Of a DNA stretch of 64,000 bases, positions 12,088 through 25,658 are shown one piece after another. The DNA is from Trichaptum fuscoviolaceum. Its lineage: Eukaryota > Basidiomycota > Agaricomycetes > Hymenochaetales > Trichaptaceae. Position 1 is the first letter of the stretch. Every line of letters begins with the position of its first letter. The stretch spans positions 3,719,250 through 3,783,249 of the forward strand of contig CAJSYZ010000003.1 in assembly GCA_910574455.1 (NCBI GenBank), in the 5' to 3' direction. A model generated the notes under the pieces. The model saw only the letters and a program-made list of their open reading frames with translations. It ran no database searches and was not told where the DNA came from. Position numbers and translations under genes: made by a program.

Positions 12088-13711
12088 ATGGCTGCTCCGA
12101 CACGACCGTCCACAAATCTGAACTACTTCCTCCCACAGACCTCCACTCTCGATAAGGACGGTAATGAGATCACCACTGTCGGCTTCAAGCGCTTTGGTTT
12201 CGACTCTGAAGTACCTCTCGTATCGCTGCGCGCTCTCTACCTCCGGCCGCACTATGTAAACACTGCGATTGCCGCCGCGACAACGAATGGCTCGGAGAAG
12301 AAGGAGGTAGTGAAAGTCGACGAGGACCATGCATGGTTTGACGACGGCCACGCTGAGTACCAGAGCAAGTCGATTTACCACCCGGACTCGAACTCCATTT
12401 CCTACACGACCCTCAGCCGCTTTCCCCCCGTAAAGCTCCTCCCACCTTCGCAACGAAAGCGAATTCTTGTAACGGGCGGCGCTGGCTTCGTCGGCTCGCA
12501 CTTGGTAGATCGACTTATGATTCTTGGTCATGAGGTCACTGTCCTCGACAACTTCTTCACCGGTTCCCGTACGAATGTGAGCCACTGGATCGGACATCCC
12601 AACTTCGAGATGGTTCGACATGATGTTGTTGAACCATTCATGATTGAATGCGACCGTGAGCTTACTCATTCCCCCTGCTAATCGTACAATGCTGATTGCT
12701 CTTGTCACACAGAAATCTACCATCTCGCCTGCCCTGCTTCTCCCCCTCACTATCAGTCCAACCCAGTCAAAACTATCAAAACTTCCTTCCTCGGCACCCT
12801 CAACATGCTCGGTCTTGCAAAGCGAACAAAGGCGCGTTTCCTGATTAGTAGCACGTCAGGTACGGAATAGCACCATTTCTGCATTTTTGCAAACCTGACC
12901 CGCGGCATATACTTTCCAGAGGTTTATGGTGACCCCGAAGTGCACCCTCAGCCCGAGTCATAGTGGGTCTTCTTGAAAGTCTTCAATGCTTAGAAACTAA
13001 TTTACCTAAGTTGGGGCAACGTTAACCCAATCGGAATTCGAGCTTGCTATGACGAGGGCAAGCGTGTTGCAGAGACCTTGACTTACGGCTTTGCTCGTCA
13101 GGATGGTGTCGACGTAAGGGTTGCAAGAATTTTCAACACATATGGTACGTCCTTATCTTGACGCTCTATTCTAATTTTTGTTTCTGATTGTATGCTCTCT
13201 TCAGGACCGAGAAGCAAGTTCTCTTGAATTAAGCCGATCATGGCATTCTAATGATAGATTTTGATACACAGTGAACCCTCAAGATGGCCGCGTTGTCTCC
13301 AACTTCATCGTACAGGCACTCAAGGGCGAGGACCTCACTATATACGGCGGCGGGAAGCAGACGCGCTCCTTCCAGTACATCCATGACCTTATCGACGGCA
13401 TGATCGCACTCATGAACTCGGATTACAACGAGCCTGTGAACATCGGAAATCATGAGGAGTTCACAATCGGAGACTTCGCGGACGTTGTACGCGAGATCGT
13501 TGAGAAGGTCCAGCGCGAAGACGGCCAAAAGGAGGTCAAGAAGGTCGGCGTTAAGGATATGGAAATGCCAAAGGACGACCCGCAGCAGCGCAAGCCGGAC
13601 ACGACACGTGCGAAAGAGGAGCTGGGCTGGCAGCCTCGCTGGACAGTTCGCATGGGTCTGGAGGAGATGGTTCGCTACTACAAGGCGAAAATGGCGGAGG
13701 GCAGCATTTAA
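12088..13711 (+). CDS. UXS1: UDP-glucuronate decarboxylase (UDP-xylose synthase)
   Basis: Extended short-chain dehydrogenase that converts UDP-glucuronate to UDP-xylose, the xylose donor for capsule or cell-wall glycans in basidiomycetes. Six exons, 12088-12655, 12713-12859, 12920-12962, 13011-13144, 13205-13213 and 13272-13711, give 446 aa. The NAD-binding [11 protein letters not shown] is at about residue 130, then DNFFTGS, the substrate-side SSTSEVYGDP, the active-site YDEGK (Tyr-x-x-x-Lys), and [18 protein letters not shown]. There is no N-terminal membrane anchor, so it is probably cytosolic. Exon 5 is only nine bases and the following intron starts with GC, not GT. Reading it so restores the family sequence exactly. 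The start was chosen at MAAPTRPS; an upstream in-frame ATG at 11866 is less likely. Confidence 0.96.
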
Positions 13712-14017
13712 ACACCAGCGCTATTTTGAATGATATCGATACCAGGTGTTGTAACAGACTTTCGGACTTTCTTGGACTCTCGCTTTAGAGGTATGCTATC
13801 GGTACACGGATAAAATTGTGACATGCTATTACGACTGCTAGATATTTTCTGCTTAAAAACAATTAGAACCTTTGTGGTGTTTGATTCATTCATGATTGTT
13901 CGCTGTTGTCCAAGAAAGGAAGGGTTAATGTTATGGAGTGTCGCCGGGGGACGCGTATTGCATCTCCCTCTGCTGTACGAGACTGTTAGCAACACTAATA
14001 CACGCACATTCGTGACC
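13712..14017. other. Tandem spacer, decarboxylase to COP9 subunit 4
   Basis: About 300 bp holding the 3' end of the decarboxylase transcript and the promoter and 5' UTR of the next gene. The frame of the next gene stays open upstream, but no better start is present. Nothing else seen. Confidence 0.4.
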
Positions 14018-15591
14018 ATGGATCAAAAGCTCGCGCAACTTCGCACAATCAACCAGAAAGACAAGGCTCAGAAATGCATTTTGCTCTTAGACGAAGCGCT
14101 TTCACAAAGCGATCCTGCTTCGGTCACGCGAGACGTGCATAAGATTATTGAAGCCGCCCTGACGCAAGACCATATAGGTCCTGTCCCAGCCCGACAGGTG
14201 CTGTCAGAGCTGGTTAATCGGCTGGGTGAAGGCAGAGTGAAAGATAGAGATGCGAAGAAGCAGATTGTTGAAGATACTATCGCGATCGCGCAGCCCCGGA
14301 TTGTGAGCTTTGAGGAGCAGGTGAGTGCATGCTTAGTATGAATCAGAGCGATGCTTGACACATTGAATAGACGAACACCTTGAGATTTCAGTTAGCAAAT
14401 CTACTAGAGGAGGAGGAAGACTGGAGTGGTGCAGCTCATGTCTTAATGGGTATATCAGTGGACTCTGGAAGCAGGTATGTTACTATTGATTGTATGACGG
14501 ATTGTGCTCATTATTGTACAAAGGGCAATGGCAGATGAGGACAAACTAAAAGTATACATCCGAATCGTCCGTCTATTACTCGAAGAAGAGGACTCTGTGC
14601 AAGCAGAAACATACTACAACCGGGCTGCTTCGCTTGTGAATGCAACGAAAGATCGCGAGACACTTTTGAGCTTCAAGCTGTGCCAGGCGCGCATCAATGA
14701 TTATACGCGCAGGTTCCTCGAGGCAGCTAGCAAGTACCATGAGTTAAGTTGGACGGGTGAGATCGATGAGGATGAGCGAACATTCATGCTGTATGCATTT
14801 CACTTTCATACGCCCTTCTGGGATTTTACACTGATAACATTAACAGATCAGCAGCAGTTACATGCGCAGTCTTAGCCCCCGCAGGTCCCAATCGCTCACG
14901 AGTCCTAGCTGCCCTATGTCGTGACGAGCGAACAACACAATTGCCATCATACAATATCCTTACGAAGATGTTCCTCGACCGTATCCTCCGGCCGACAGAA
15001 GTGAAAGAGTTCGAAGCTACTCTGAAACCTCATCAACTCGCGAAGATTGCTGTGTCGTCAAATGATAAGCTTGCCGCCACTGTATCTTCGTCCGACGGAG
15101 ATGAAGATGTCAACATGGGGGAGACCGTTTCTACGAGGACGGGACCCAGTACCGTTCTAGATCGAGCCGTGCTTGAGCACAATCTACTCGCATCATCCAA
15201 AATCTACAATAATATCACCTTCCATGGATTGGGAGCTTTGTTAGATCTCACACCTGGAGCAGCGGAAACTATGGCCCGACGTATGATAGAGCAGGGCCGC
15301 CTAAAAGCATCGATAGATCAAGTTGAACGCTTGATTTGGTTCGAAGATAGCAAGGAAGAGGATGATGCGCAAGGAAAGGCAGGTGGTCTGGGTGAAGTTG
15401 ACATGCACACCGAAGACACTGGGGCACCTTTCACGAAGAAATGGGATAGACAAATCCGCATGACGTCTGCAAATGTATGTAAACCATTACTTCCAATTTT
15501 ACACTTATCATTGACTCTGTGGCGTGTGTAGGTTGAAGCTATTGTTCAACATCTCGCCGACCGAAATCTCATTACCTTCGCCGCAGCTTGA
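14018..15591 (+). CDS. CSN4: COP9 signalosome complex subunit 4
   Basis: PCI-domain subunit of the COP9 signalosome, which removes NEDD8 from cullin ubiquitin ligases. Five exons (14018-14320, 14371-14474, 14524-14790, 14847-15474, 15532-15591) give 453 aa, normal for CSN4 (about 400-460). Helical repeats cover the first 300 residues (LRFQLANLLEEEEDWSGAA, KVYIRIVRLLLEEEDSVQAE, YYNRAASLV). A winged-helix PCI part follows (ASKIYNNITFHGLGALL, AETMARRMIEQGRLKASIDQ). An acidic insert with DEDVNMGE lies between. The neighbouring DCAF6-like gene encodes a likely CUL4 substrate receptor, so both act in the cullin pathway, though this may be chance. Confidence 0.92.
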
Positions 15592-15746
15592 TTGTCCTAT
15601 TGTTGTTTCTCCCTTCGTTGTAGCGCTCAACCGTAGATCGCATTGAAGTTGTATTGCATGCAAATAATCATACAATTGCCAGAAGTGCAAAGAACAGAAA
15701 GCGCGTCCTTGAGAGCAACTAAACACAAAATAAGTATACATTATGA

Positions 15747-18700
15747 TCACTGTTGTGCAGGTTCAGATGATTCTGGAGCGGGAGCACTTTCAACTTTACG
15801 GCGCTTCTTCGCCCGTTCGAGCTTAGATTCGTACTCATGCCATTCCCCTTCCAAAGTCGACAGACTATTTGACGATATTAGAAGCGCCAGTCCACGGTTA
15901 TATATAAGACGTACCTATCAGGTTTTACGGAAGGGGGTGCTTCCAGCTTGAAGTAAGGAGCTTCGAGAGCTTGCTCTGCAGACACTCTTTGTAATGGATC
16001 GAACGCAAGAAGCTGCTCAGCTAAGTCAAGGCCGGCCGGTGAGAGCCATCTAAAATTAGAGTTAATAAGAGTCAAGGAGGTCAAAGATGTATCTATACTT
16101 GTTAAATAGTTCGCGAAAGCGATTACGAATTGTTTCCCTGGGCTTGACGAGTTCATACCATGGCATGTCGACTATACCTGGCCACTCATTTGGTGTAGGA
16201 GTACCAAGAACCTTATAAATAACATGCAGCTGGTGGATCTCATCGTTTCCTTGAAAGACGGGTTTCTTGCAGAAGAGTTCGAGCATAATACACCTGCGAG
16301 AGACATAAGAATATAAAGCCACGCTGCTCTTCAGGTATGAAATATTGCGGCTTACCCTGCACTCCACATGTCAACTTCTGGTCCGTAGACAGTCGTCCCA
16401 AGAAGTAGTTCTGGGGGTCGGTACCAGAGAGTAATCACTCGGTTAGTGTAATCACTCCTACGTCGCTTCTGATAGAAGCGAGCAAGGCCGAAGTCACCAA
16501 GCTTCAGCTCTCCGCGATTATTGATGAGAATGTTTGAACCCTTGATATCTCGGTGAATGACACCTTTGCGATGAAGGTATGCTAGCCCATGCAGTAGCTG
16601 TTGACAGAATGATTTGAGATGTCCATCACTAAAGATGAACTGGGTTTGGGAGAGCACGCCGGTCAAGTCATGGTCCATGTACTCGAAGACCATATAGACG
16701 GAACCTTTAAGAAAATTTATTGTTAGCCTAATTATGGATAGTTAAAAGAAAGATTCTAACCATGATGAACCATCATCTCAGCTAGCTGGACAACATTGAG
16801 ATGATTCAGTGACTGCAGAAGCTTCGTTTCACGCATAGCAGTCACAGGGAATCCATCTCTTTCTGCCTCCATGCGGATACGTTTGAGAGCCACAAGTCGA
16901 CCAGTAACGGTGTTGCGAGCTTTATAAACCTTCCCAAACGTACCCTCACCAACCTGGCTCACAATATCATACACTTCGCTCCTGTCTTCAGCAATATGTC
17001 CTGGAGGTGTTTTCTCTTCCCCATCCTCGCTTTGTTCCCGTACTGGCACAATATCACGAACTCGAGTCTCGCCTCTCGAGGATTTGGCACGTTTGGCGTG
17101 GTGTCCTCTTTTGGTATATGATGCAGCAGACAGCGGGACGATTTCCGACGGTGTCAGCGAGCGATCAAGACCGAGGGAAGGAGAAGGGAACTCGGATCCG
17201 TAACCGTGAGGTTGCAGGGGTTTTTCTCGTGATGGCCGATGATTTTGCTGGTTCCGATATGTTCTGCCATTCGAACGAGGCTCTTGGGACGTAGAAACTG
17301 TATCGGGAGGGGTGGGGACAGATGGTCGGGAATCAGATTCTGGGATCGTCTCAGTTACATTGAAATCTGAATCATCATCATCGCCGGGAAAGAACCGTTT
17401 AATTGCAGCATTACTCTGTCCGATAGGTTTGAACCCAGCACTTTTCTTTGAACTAGACTGCTGAGCTCGCAATGGGACGACTTCCGGTACGACAACTGCT
17501 GTCGGATTACTCAACGATAGGCGGTTTGAGTTGCTGGCGGGAGTTGGCTCGGGTGGAGGAAGCATTGTTTCGCGAGAGATTTGGGATCGATTTGACTCAA
17601 TGCCTGTACTTTCGGCTTGGATTGCAGCCTTACACGAACATCAGAATAGAATTCGTAAACAAAGATTAGGTTGACACGTACCGCACGACGTTCTGCCTTC
17701 CTTGCTGCCTTTCCTGATTTCCCATTTCGACTGGCATTGATTTCATTCTTCTGCGAAACTGTTAGTCGTGTCAGTGACTTTGCTTGCAGTTCAATGTCAA
17801 GTAGAGAAGTAGCTGCTGGAAGCCGGTGTTTAGCTTTCTTTCTTGACTCCGGACTGTCACTGACACTGCCACTGCCGCTGCTCCTACTACGGCTCTTAGT
17901 CGAGCGAGATGATGTACTGGGTCGTCTAGGGCGACCTCTTGTATCTTCTACGACTCGAGGAGGAAGAGGGGTGCTGGGGGAGTAGGTCCATGCGGAAGTG
18001 TAGCCTGGTTCTGAGACATCCCTAGTTCGAGGAGGACTGGGTTCCCTGCGATCTCTTTTGCCTTCGTTCCATCTCCGTCCTCCTCTCGGAGATACAGACC
18101 TTGACCTTGAGCGAGGGTGGGAACGTCGTGAGTAGGAGGTTAGAGCTGGAGAAGGTGACCGAGGATTTTCCTGTTTGCGCTTAGTAGAAGGTCTCGAGTA
18201 TTCCTTCTCTCTCCCAGCTGGACGGATTTCTCTTTTCTGCCAACTATTATATAGTATGAGTAAAAAAAAAGTCAAATACAATTCAAATATTAATGCTCAC
18301 TTATTCATTGCATCGTCTCTCCGCTTGTCCTTCTTCGGCTCATTTTGCTGGCCTTTCTTCCCTTTTATTTTCGACAATTTTTTGCTATTACGGTGTGGTG
18401 GGTGGGTTCTTGTGCTCGGTTCAACATCCCATTCACGAGATCTCCAAGTCGGCGCTGGTTCCCACTGACGATCTCGTTCAACTGGAATCGACTGAGGATC
18501 TCTGTTCTTTTCTATATCGCGATCATGACTGGATGTTCTCCAATAACCTCGGTCATCTGGCCGTTCTGTCCAAGTTGAAGCCCTGCGGTCTCGACTTGAC
18601 TCATCTAACCACCCTTCATCGCTTGTCCGCCAGCTAGGTTCAGCGGCGGCATAACCGTCGTCCCTATCGTATCTACCCTTGTCCCTCTCTTTTCTAGTAT

Positions 18701-19199
18701 CCTCCCGAGACCAATCATCAAGACCGTTTCTACCGTTTTCTTCGTATCGCTCCGGGACAGTCCAACTTCGAGATTCAGTATAGGTGGACGAATACCCGAC
18801 TTCACCGTGTTTTGTCCAGTCCCGACTTGAAGAAGGATACTGTACTTCGTCAACGGACCGAGACGGCCATGGATCAGCGGACCTAGGTTCAGGTCGTTCG
18901 AAGTATTCATCCCTTCGAGAGTGGCTATAGCCATCATCGCGATACCGGTCGTGATTCGATGATGAGTAATTTGCATCCACAGTACGCCAGTCTTCGGGAG
19001 TGGGGCGCTGACTTCGTGATGAAGAGTTGGAGTAGTTGAGTCGAGTCGACGTTGTTCGAGTCTCAGAGCGGGCTGAGTAATTGTGCGAGCGACTGTAAGA
19101 ATCAGGACGCCTATCGTCTACTCGTGAGACAGTCAGAGGAAGCTCGTCGTCATCATCTTCACGATGACGATGACGAGACCTCCCATGAGTCGAATGCAT
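15747..19199 (-). CDS. CTK1: CTK1/CDK12-type cyclin-dependent kinase with long RS-like N-terminus
   Basis: Nuclear kinase expected to phosphorylate Ser2 of the RNA polymerase II C-terminal repeats with a cyclin K/Ctk2 partner. Seven exons (19199-18301, 18243-17682, 17628-16761, 16704-16356, 16293-16099, 16049-15915, 15864-15747) give 1041 aa. The first 700 residues are disordered and rich in R, S, D and Y with RS/SR runs, as in animal CDK12/13. The kinase domain (about 705-1000) has [18 protein letters not shown], a PVTAMRE C-helix (PITAIRE family), [17 protein letters not shown] and the activation loop [15 protein letters not shown]. Every catalytic residue is present. The tail is basic, then ends EPAQQ. 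Budding-yeast Ctk1 is about half this length. Confidence 0.94.
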
Positions 19200-20119
19200 A
19201 AAACAAGTAAAGCGAAGATGAAGGGAAGAGAAAGTGAGGTTTGAAGATGCCTGTCTTCAAGAATCGATGTCAACTTGGTCAAGCGCCAAGCGTCGATTGT
19301 GTGTCGTAAAGAGTGCGGGGCCAACCCAGGACTCCGAGCTGGTTAGAAGTTTACGACAAACCCACGGCCTCCCTCACGCCAACAAGTCTGCTCCCAGTAT
19401 TCGCCAGCAATATGTGCCCTTGCAAAGGGATTGAAAACACAAGTTGAATGTTCTTGAAAAGGGCTTCGAAGCTTTTAAAATCTAAACGAAACTGAAGAGA
19501 GCATCAGAATAGGGTCAATCATGCTTACGGTGTCCATTACTTACCGCTTCTGACGGCCTGTCGTCCTGCGAGTATAGACTAGGAACGCTTTGACAAGGCT
19601 CACTGCTAGAAGGTTAGTACGCAGTTGCCAACATATAGTTTACAGCACGCTATAGCTCACAAGTATCAAGTTTTTGGAGTGCCTGAGCCGACGTGGGGGT
19701 ATGGTGACACAACACCTAGCCCAAATTCGCTCGCGCGGAAACGCGTTCTTGCCGGTGTTGAGACTTGATGCCAGAGTGCAGAGCACAACACCAATACAAT
19801 CCTATTCACCACCTCTGATATGTTTTCGTAGCTGACTATCGAGCATTTATTTCTAAAATAGCGTCAGTAAATTCTGGAATAGAACATGAAGCGTTCTGTG
19901 CATTCTCACCACAACCAGCTTACCGCCGAGGAAGGTGGCGGTCAATTAGAAAGACACGCGTGTTTAACATTTCACGGCCCACCGCGAAACCATATATACG
20001 CACGAGCCAGAAGATGTATGAATGGATCTAGAATACAGCAAGATGAAGTTCAATATAATAATATAGTATACAGAAGTCGGTGGTACATATGCGTAAACTA
20101 AAGCTACATCGAAAACTGA
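19200..20119. other. Intergenic, CTK1 promoter side
   Basis: About 920 bp between the CTK1 start and the 3' end of the DCAF6-like gene, both read leftwards. Only short frames without family features occur. I see no tRNA, repeat or element. Confidence 0.4.
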
Positions 20120-22817
20120 TCATTGGAATGTACACTGGGGATCCCTGGCAGTGCCTTCAGGTTCATCTGACTCCTCCGAGCCCGTCGTTTCAGCTATCTG
20201 CCTCATTGCTGACCGGTACTGCATGAAAATTCGCGAGAATTCCATTTGTTCCCGCAAGGATCGTCGAGTTCTAGCTGAGTTCAGCGAAATAATATCCTCC
20301 GCCCTTTTCATCTTAGAGAATTTGGACTCTCGATGTGTAGGAGCGAATAGCTGTCAATTAAGTGAAGTGATGGTCAGTGATGATAGTACAGAAAGTGTAA
20401 GAAAACGATGCACCTTGACCGTTGTGTCAATCCCACTGCACGCAACCAAAGGAAGACGAGGATGGCTTTCAATGACGTTGACAACACTGCCATCACCATC
20501 GTATATGCCATGCAATTTACCAGTCATCTTGTCCCACATGAAGAAATTACCGTCGTCGGATCCGGAGGCAACATATTCATCCTCGGGGCCAATGAAGTTC
20601 ACTAAATCGCAACATTAGAAAACGAAAACACTCCATATATAGCATACAACGTACCGTCTTTGACTGTCTCGATATTACAGTGTCCGGAAAACCGCATGCG
20701 AGGCATAATCACAGGGGTCTTGAATTTTCCGTCAAGACTCATTTCGGGGGGTGAGAGATCCTCATCGTTCTCGATGTCGGAATCCCCACTATTATCCGTG
20801 CTATCTTCATCCTCGACGGCCTCTGGATCATCGTCTTGCTGTCCACGTCTCATAATCTCGATGAAGTTGAGGAATTCCTCAGTATCTTCGCACTCTTCGT
20901 CATCTGAAAGCTCGTGCGAACTTGAGCGAGATATTTGCGATTCAGTATCGTCGTGCTGTCTTCTGGTGAAGCTCGGACTTTCCATCGAGTTCGTCGGAGA
21001 ATGCGTCGTCTTCCGTTTCTTTGCGTTTGGCGGCAGCACGGCGGGGGATCGATAGGGAGCCGCGGCATCGTCCATTGTAGAGTACAGGTAAACAGCATCC
21101 CCGCTATATGCTGCATTGCCAGAGATTGGATGATATAAAGCTCGACTACTGGATGGGACTCACATAACAAAACCTAAAACCCAATCAATATATACACACA
21201 TGAAGTGAGTTGTGGTGAAAGCTTCACCTCATAACTATTCGTTTGCGCCATACGGGCACCTGTTACATGCTCTGCGCCTTGAGCTTCACCTGGACCCCGT
21301 GTCTGTCGGCCAAATCGTCGAACACAGGTGACAAAGTCTTTCTCGTCGGGAGGTTTCCCCCACTCTGCTTCTAATGTCCGACCAACCTGACGTCTGTCGA
21401 AGAGATATCCCTGTGAATGAGTGAGCAATTAGCAAGAAGTAAGAGAGCGGATGAGAGTAAGCACAAATTGCGATTCGCCGGCGACCACGAATTGATAAGG
21501 GGCGAGCGGAGAAAGAGCTAGTGTAGACAATTCAAATGGTAGCTTCACAAGCGGCTGTGGACAGTTGCCTCGCCTACACCGATGAGGTGTTCGCAAGTCG
21601 TGTTGTCTCACAGCTCCGTCCTGAAGATCAACGCAATTACGATGTTAGCATATGTCCAAATCCACTTCGGAGCAAGTAATGTGAACAACCTACCTCACCG
21701 ACAGTCAGAAATGAATCGGGGCTTTCTTCCGTCACGATTCGTTTCGTCCGACCAGTGTGACAGCGCAGCTCGCATTGCAAAGTTTGGCCAGTACTGAATT
21801 CAGTCTCGCGCCCTTGGCTCGACGTCGTCAGCGCTCGTTCCACATCGAACACGCGGACCTGATGATCAGCTGCGACTGTGGCACTAAACACCACGCGATC
21901 GTCAGTTCATCTTCATAGAATAGGTATAAAAGGGATATAGTAGGAACACGTACATTTTCGAAGACGAAGGCAGCAGGTGTGCGTTGAAGATGTTCCCCGT
22001 GTGTCCGGTGTGTATAACCGCGTCGCATCTATACGGGTACGGTGTTGAGGACTCGTTAGGGTCGAGTCTCCATAACCTGACACTAGAGACGAACATCATT
22101 TCTACTGTGCTCATCTTTCTTAGAGCTCTGTGGCCTACGTCGTATCATCGCCGCCACTTAGGAGGATCTCGCCATCCATCGCCCAGCTGAGGGCATTCAC
22201 GCATCTGCCAAAAATGCTCATGGTATGTCATACGACAATGAAGCATAATAACACACCCTGTATGCCCATAAGTACCATCATCATCGCCCAGAACGTTCAC
22301 TCTATCCAATGGACCTCGAAGGGCTCGGCGAAGTGCCTTACGATGGTAGTGCTGAGTCGCACGCGACCCCGAAGAAGAGCTCGCCAGGTCAAACATAAGT
22401 TTCCGCATGGTCGGAACTGCTGCCTTGATGTTGCGCTCAGGTATTAAAGGCGATGCAGGTATAGTAACGTGAGTTCGCCCTGTGCTTGGACCAGCTGAAT
22501 TTGAGTCTTCCGACATGGTGTCACCTTTGTCTTCAGCAAGTGAACCGTTATGAACAAGATCCTCTTCTGGACGTCTCTTCATAAATATTCCTGGAGCTAT
22601 TGCACGCAATAGAGGTCGAGGATAGACGAAGCGTAAAGGCAGACGATACTGAGATGAAAGCGTTAACAAGAATGTTTAGCGTTTAGACACACATAGTTAC
22701 GAATGACCGGAAATCAGTATCAATTGCCAAACAGCGCACCACCGATCACACTAGCCAGCCTTATTAATCGAAGGTTCATACTAATAATTACATTGCTCGT
22801 AAAGGTCGAATGAGACA
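20120..22817 (-). CDS. WD40 repeat protein of the DCAF6 / Iqw1 family
   Basis: Likely substrate receptor of a CUL4-DDB1 ubiquitin ligase. Eleven exons sum to 675 aa: 22817-22791, 22648-22257, 22204-22139, 22082-21954, 21883-21694, 21620-21465, 21410-21228, 21173-21164, 21110-20655, 20601-20414 and 20350-20120. WD40 blades appear as GHTGCVNALSW with DDTTVRLWRLDP, GHTGNIFNAHLLP, DHQVRVFDVERAL, VVAGESQFGYLFDRRQ, SYSGDAVYLY, then after an acidic insert (about 440-540) GSDDGNFFMWDK and SGIDTTVKLFAP. The blade order with a long acidic insert and a C-terminal helix matches DCAF6. Exon 8 is only 10 nt. Start is uncertain: exon 1 (MSHSTFTSN) is open upstream with another ATG, and only 112 bp separate it from the stop of the protease gene. 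Confidence 0.88.
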
Positions 22818-22929
22818 TCTCGCGCAAGACGCAGTACAGTTCATCGTGGAAGAAAGACATTAAACTCTCGACTAACGATCGGACCAAGAGAATGAACAAC
22901 ACGGCATTCCAAGCAACTTCTTCAGAAGC

Positions 22930-24438
<1,509 letters not shown>

Positions 24439-25658
24439 GGTGGTTGAAGAGTAAGAGAGAGGAGTGGGGTCGACAGTGGAGGACGACTGCAGGACGCGCG
24501 GTTCAACTGCGGTGACGCACTTTAAAGGCAGCCTGTACCCAGGACCCCAACTACAGCATCCGCATATACTCAAGTTCTCGTCTCGAGCCAGTCGTCATGG
24601 CTGCTACCCTCTGTGTTCCGCCAGTTTTCTTCTTTTTCCTCAGTTTAGAGAGCTTGACACAGGGTCATTCAAATTGAGCTGGAAATCCTTCAATCTTCAG
24701 CCATATATTTCAGTCAGAAAAGCGGTTTCTTCTTGGAGTACATTCGGGGTCCGTGTCGCCAGTGAGTTACATGACATGTACTAAGTTCAAGGCAGAGAAG
24801 TCACAACTCGCCGCCAAATCATGATAGAGATGGGCGGAAAGATGCCAAACAGATGAACTTTCAAAAGCGTAGAAACTTGAACCGCGCGCGCGACAAGCCC
24901 AGCCCTTGCGCCTGAGAATAATTTGGTACCTCACAGTATGTACGTCCATATAATACTTTTCTAAAACTTTCATTGACTGCCATACAAGTAGACAAGCGAA
25001 GTTGATTGATAGATGTACACCACGCCGTGTTTTTTTCTGAGATGAGATGCATTTGATGAACGGAGACAGAAAGGTTCGGATCCGTTGCTATGTCGAAGCG
25101 GCCGTGCGAAAACGCTGATCCAGGGTCGCTCGTTTCAGCTCAGGCTCCCGTCGTTGTCCAGGACTGAGCAACGCAAATTCACGACGTCCAGCTGCCTTTC
25201 TTCCTCTTTCTTCGTTCTCTTCAAGATTTTCAACGCTCTTTTCTCTGCCATCTAGTTCACTGGAAAGCAGGCACTCTTCCCAGGGCTTTTGATTTGATAT
25301 CATTGGCTTTACGGTCGTCAAGACGCTTACGGTGAGACGCCTGATCCAATCATCGAATCAATCGCGGGTTATAACCGCTCATATCTCACAGAGATTTTCG
25401 CACTCGAGTGCTCTCATTTAACTTTTGCTGGATAGCTGCAACTTGCTCGCTGGTCCTGTTGCCTCCTTCTATCCCTCCTCTCGGCCAAGGACAACGACCT
25501 CCGCGAACACACCAGCGCAGACATTCGGGAAGCAGTGCTACCCGGAGACGCCATAACTATCAATCATTAATAACCCACCTATCTACGTCCATTTCGGCCT
25601 TACGTTTACGACGACGACCTCCTCCTCTCTTATCTGTTCACCATTGTAAACCACTGCC
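24439..25658. other. Divergent intergenic region, protease and YP-repeat gene
   Basis: About 1.2 kb with the promoters of both flanking genes. A pyrimidine-rich stretch precedes the repeat gene (about 25400-25640). An open frame on the minus strand from an ATG at 25303 to a stop at 25088 would give 71 charged residues. It has no recognised family and no clear upstream exon, so I do not call it a gene. Confidence 0.4.

Noticed and set aside
25088..25303. 71-codon charged frame on the minus strand upstream of the YP-repeat gene
   Set aside because: Composition looks somewhat coding, but no homologue is recognised and upstream splicing could not be made to work.
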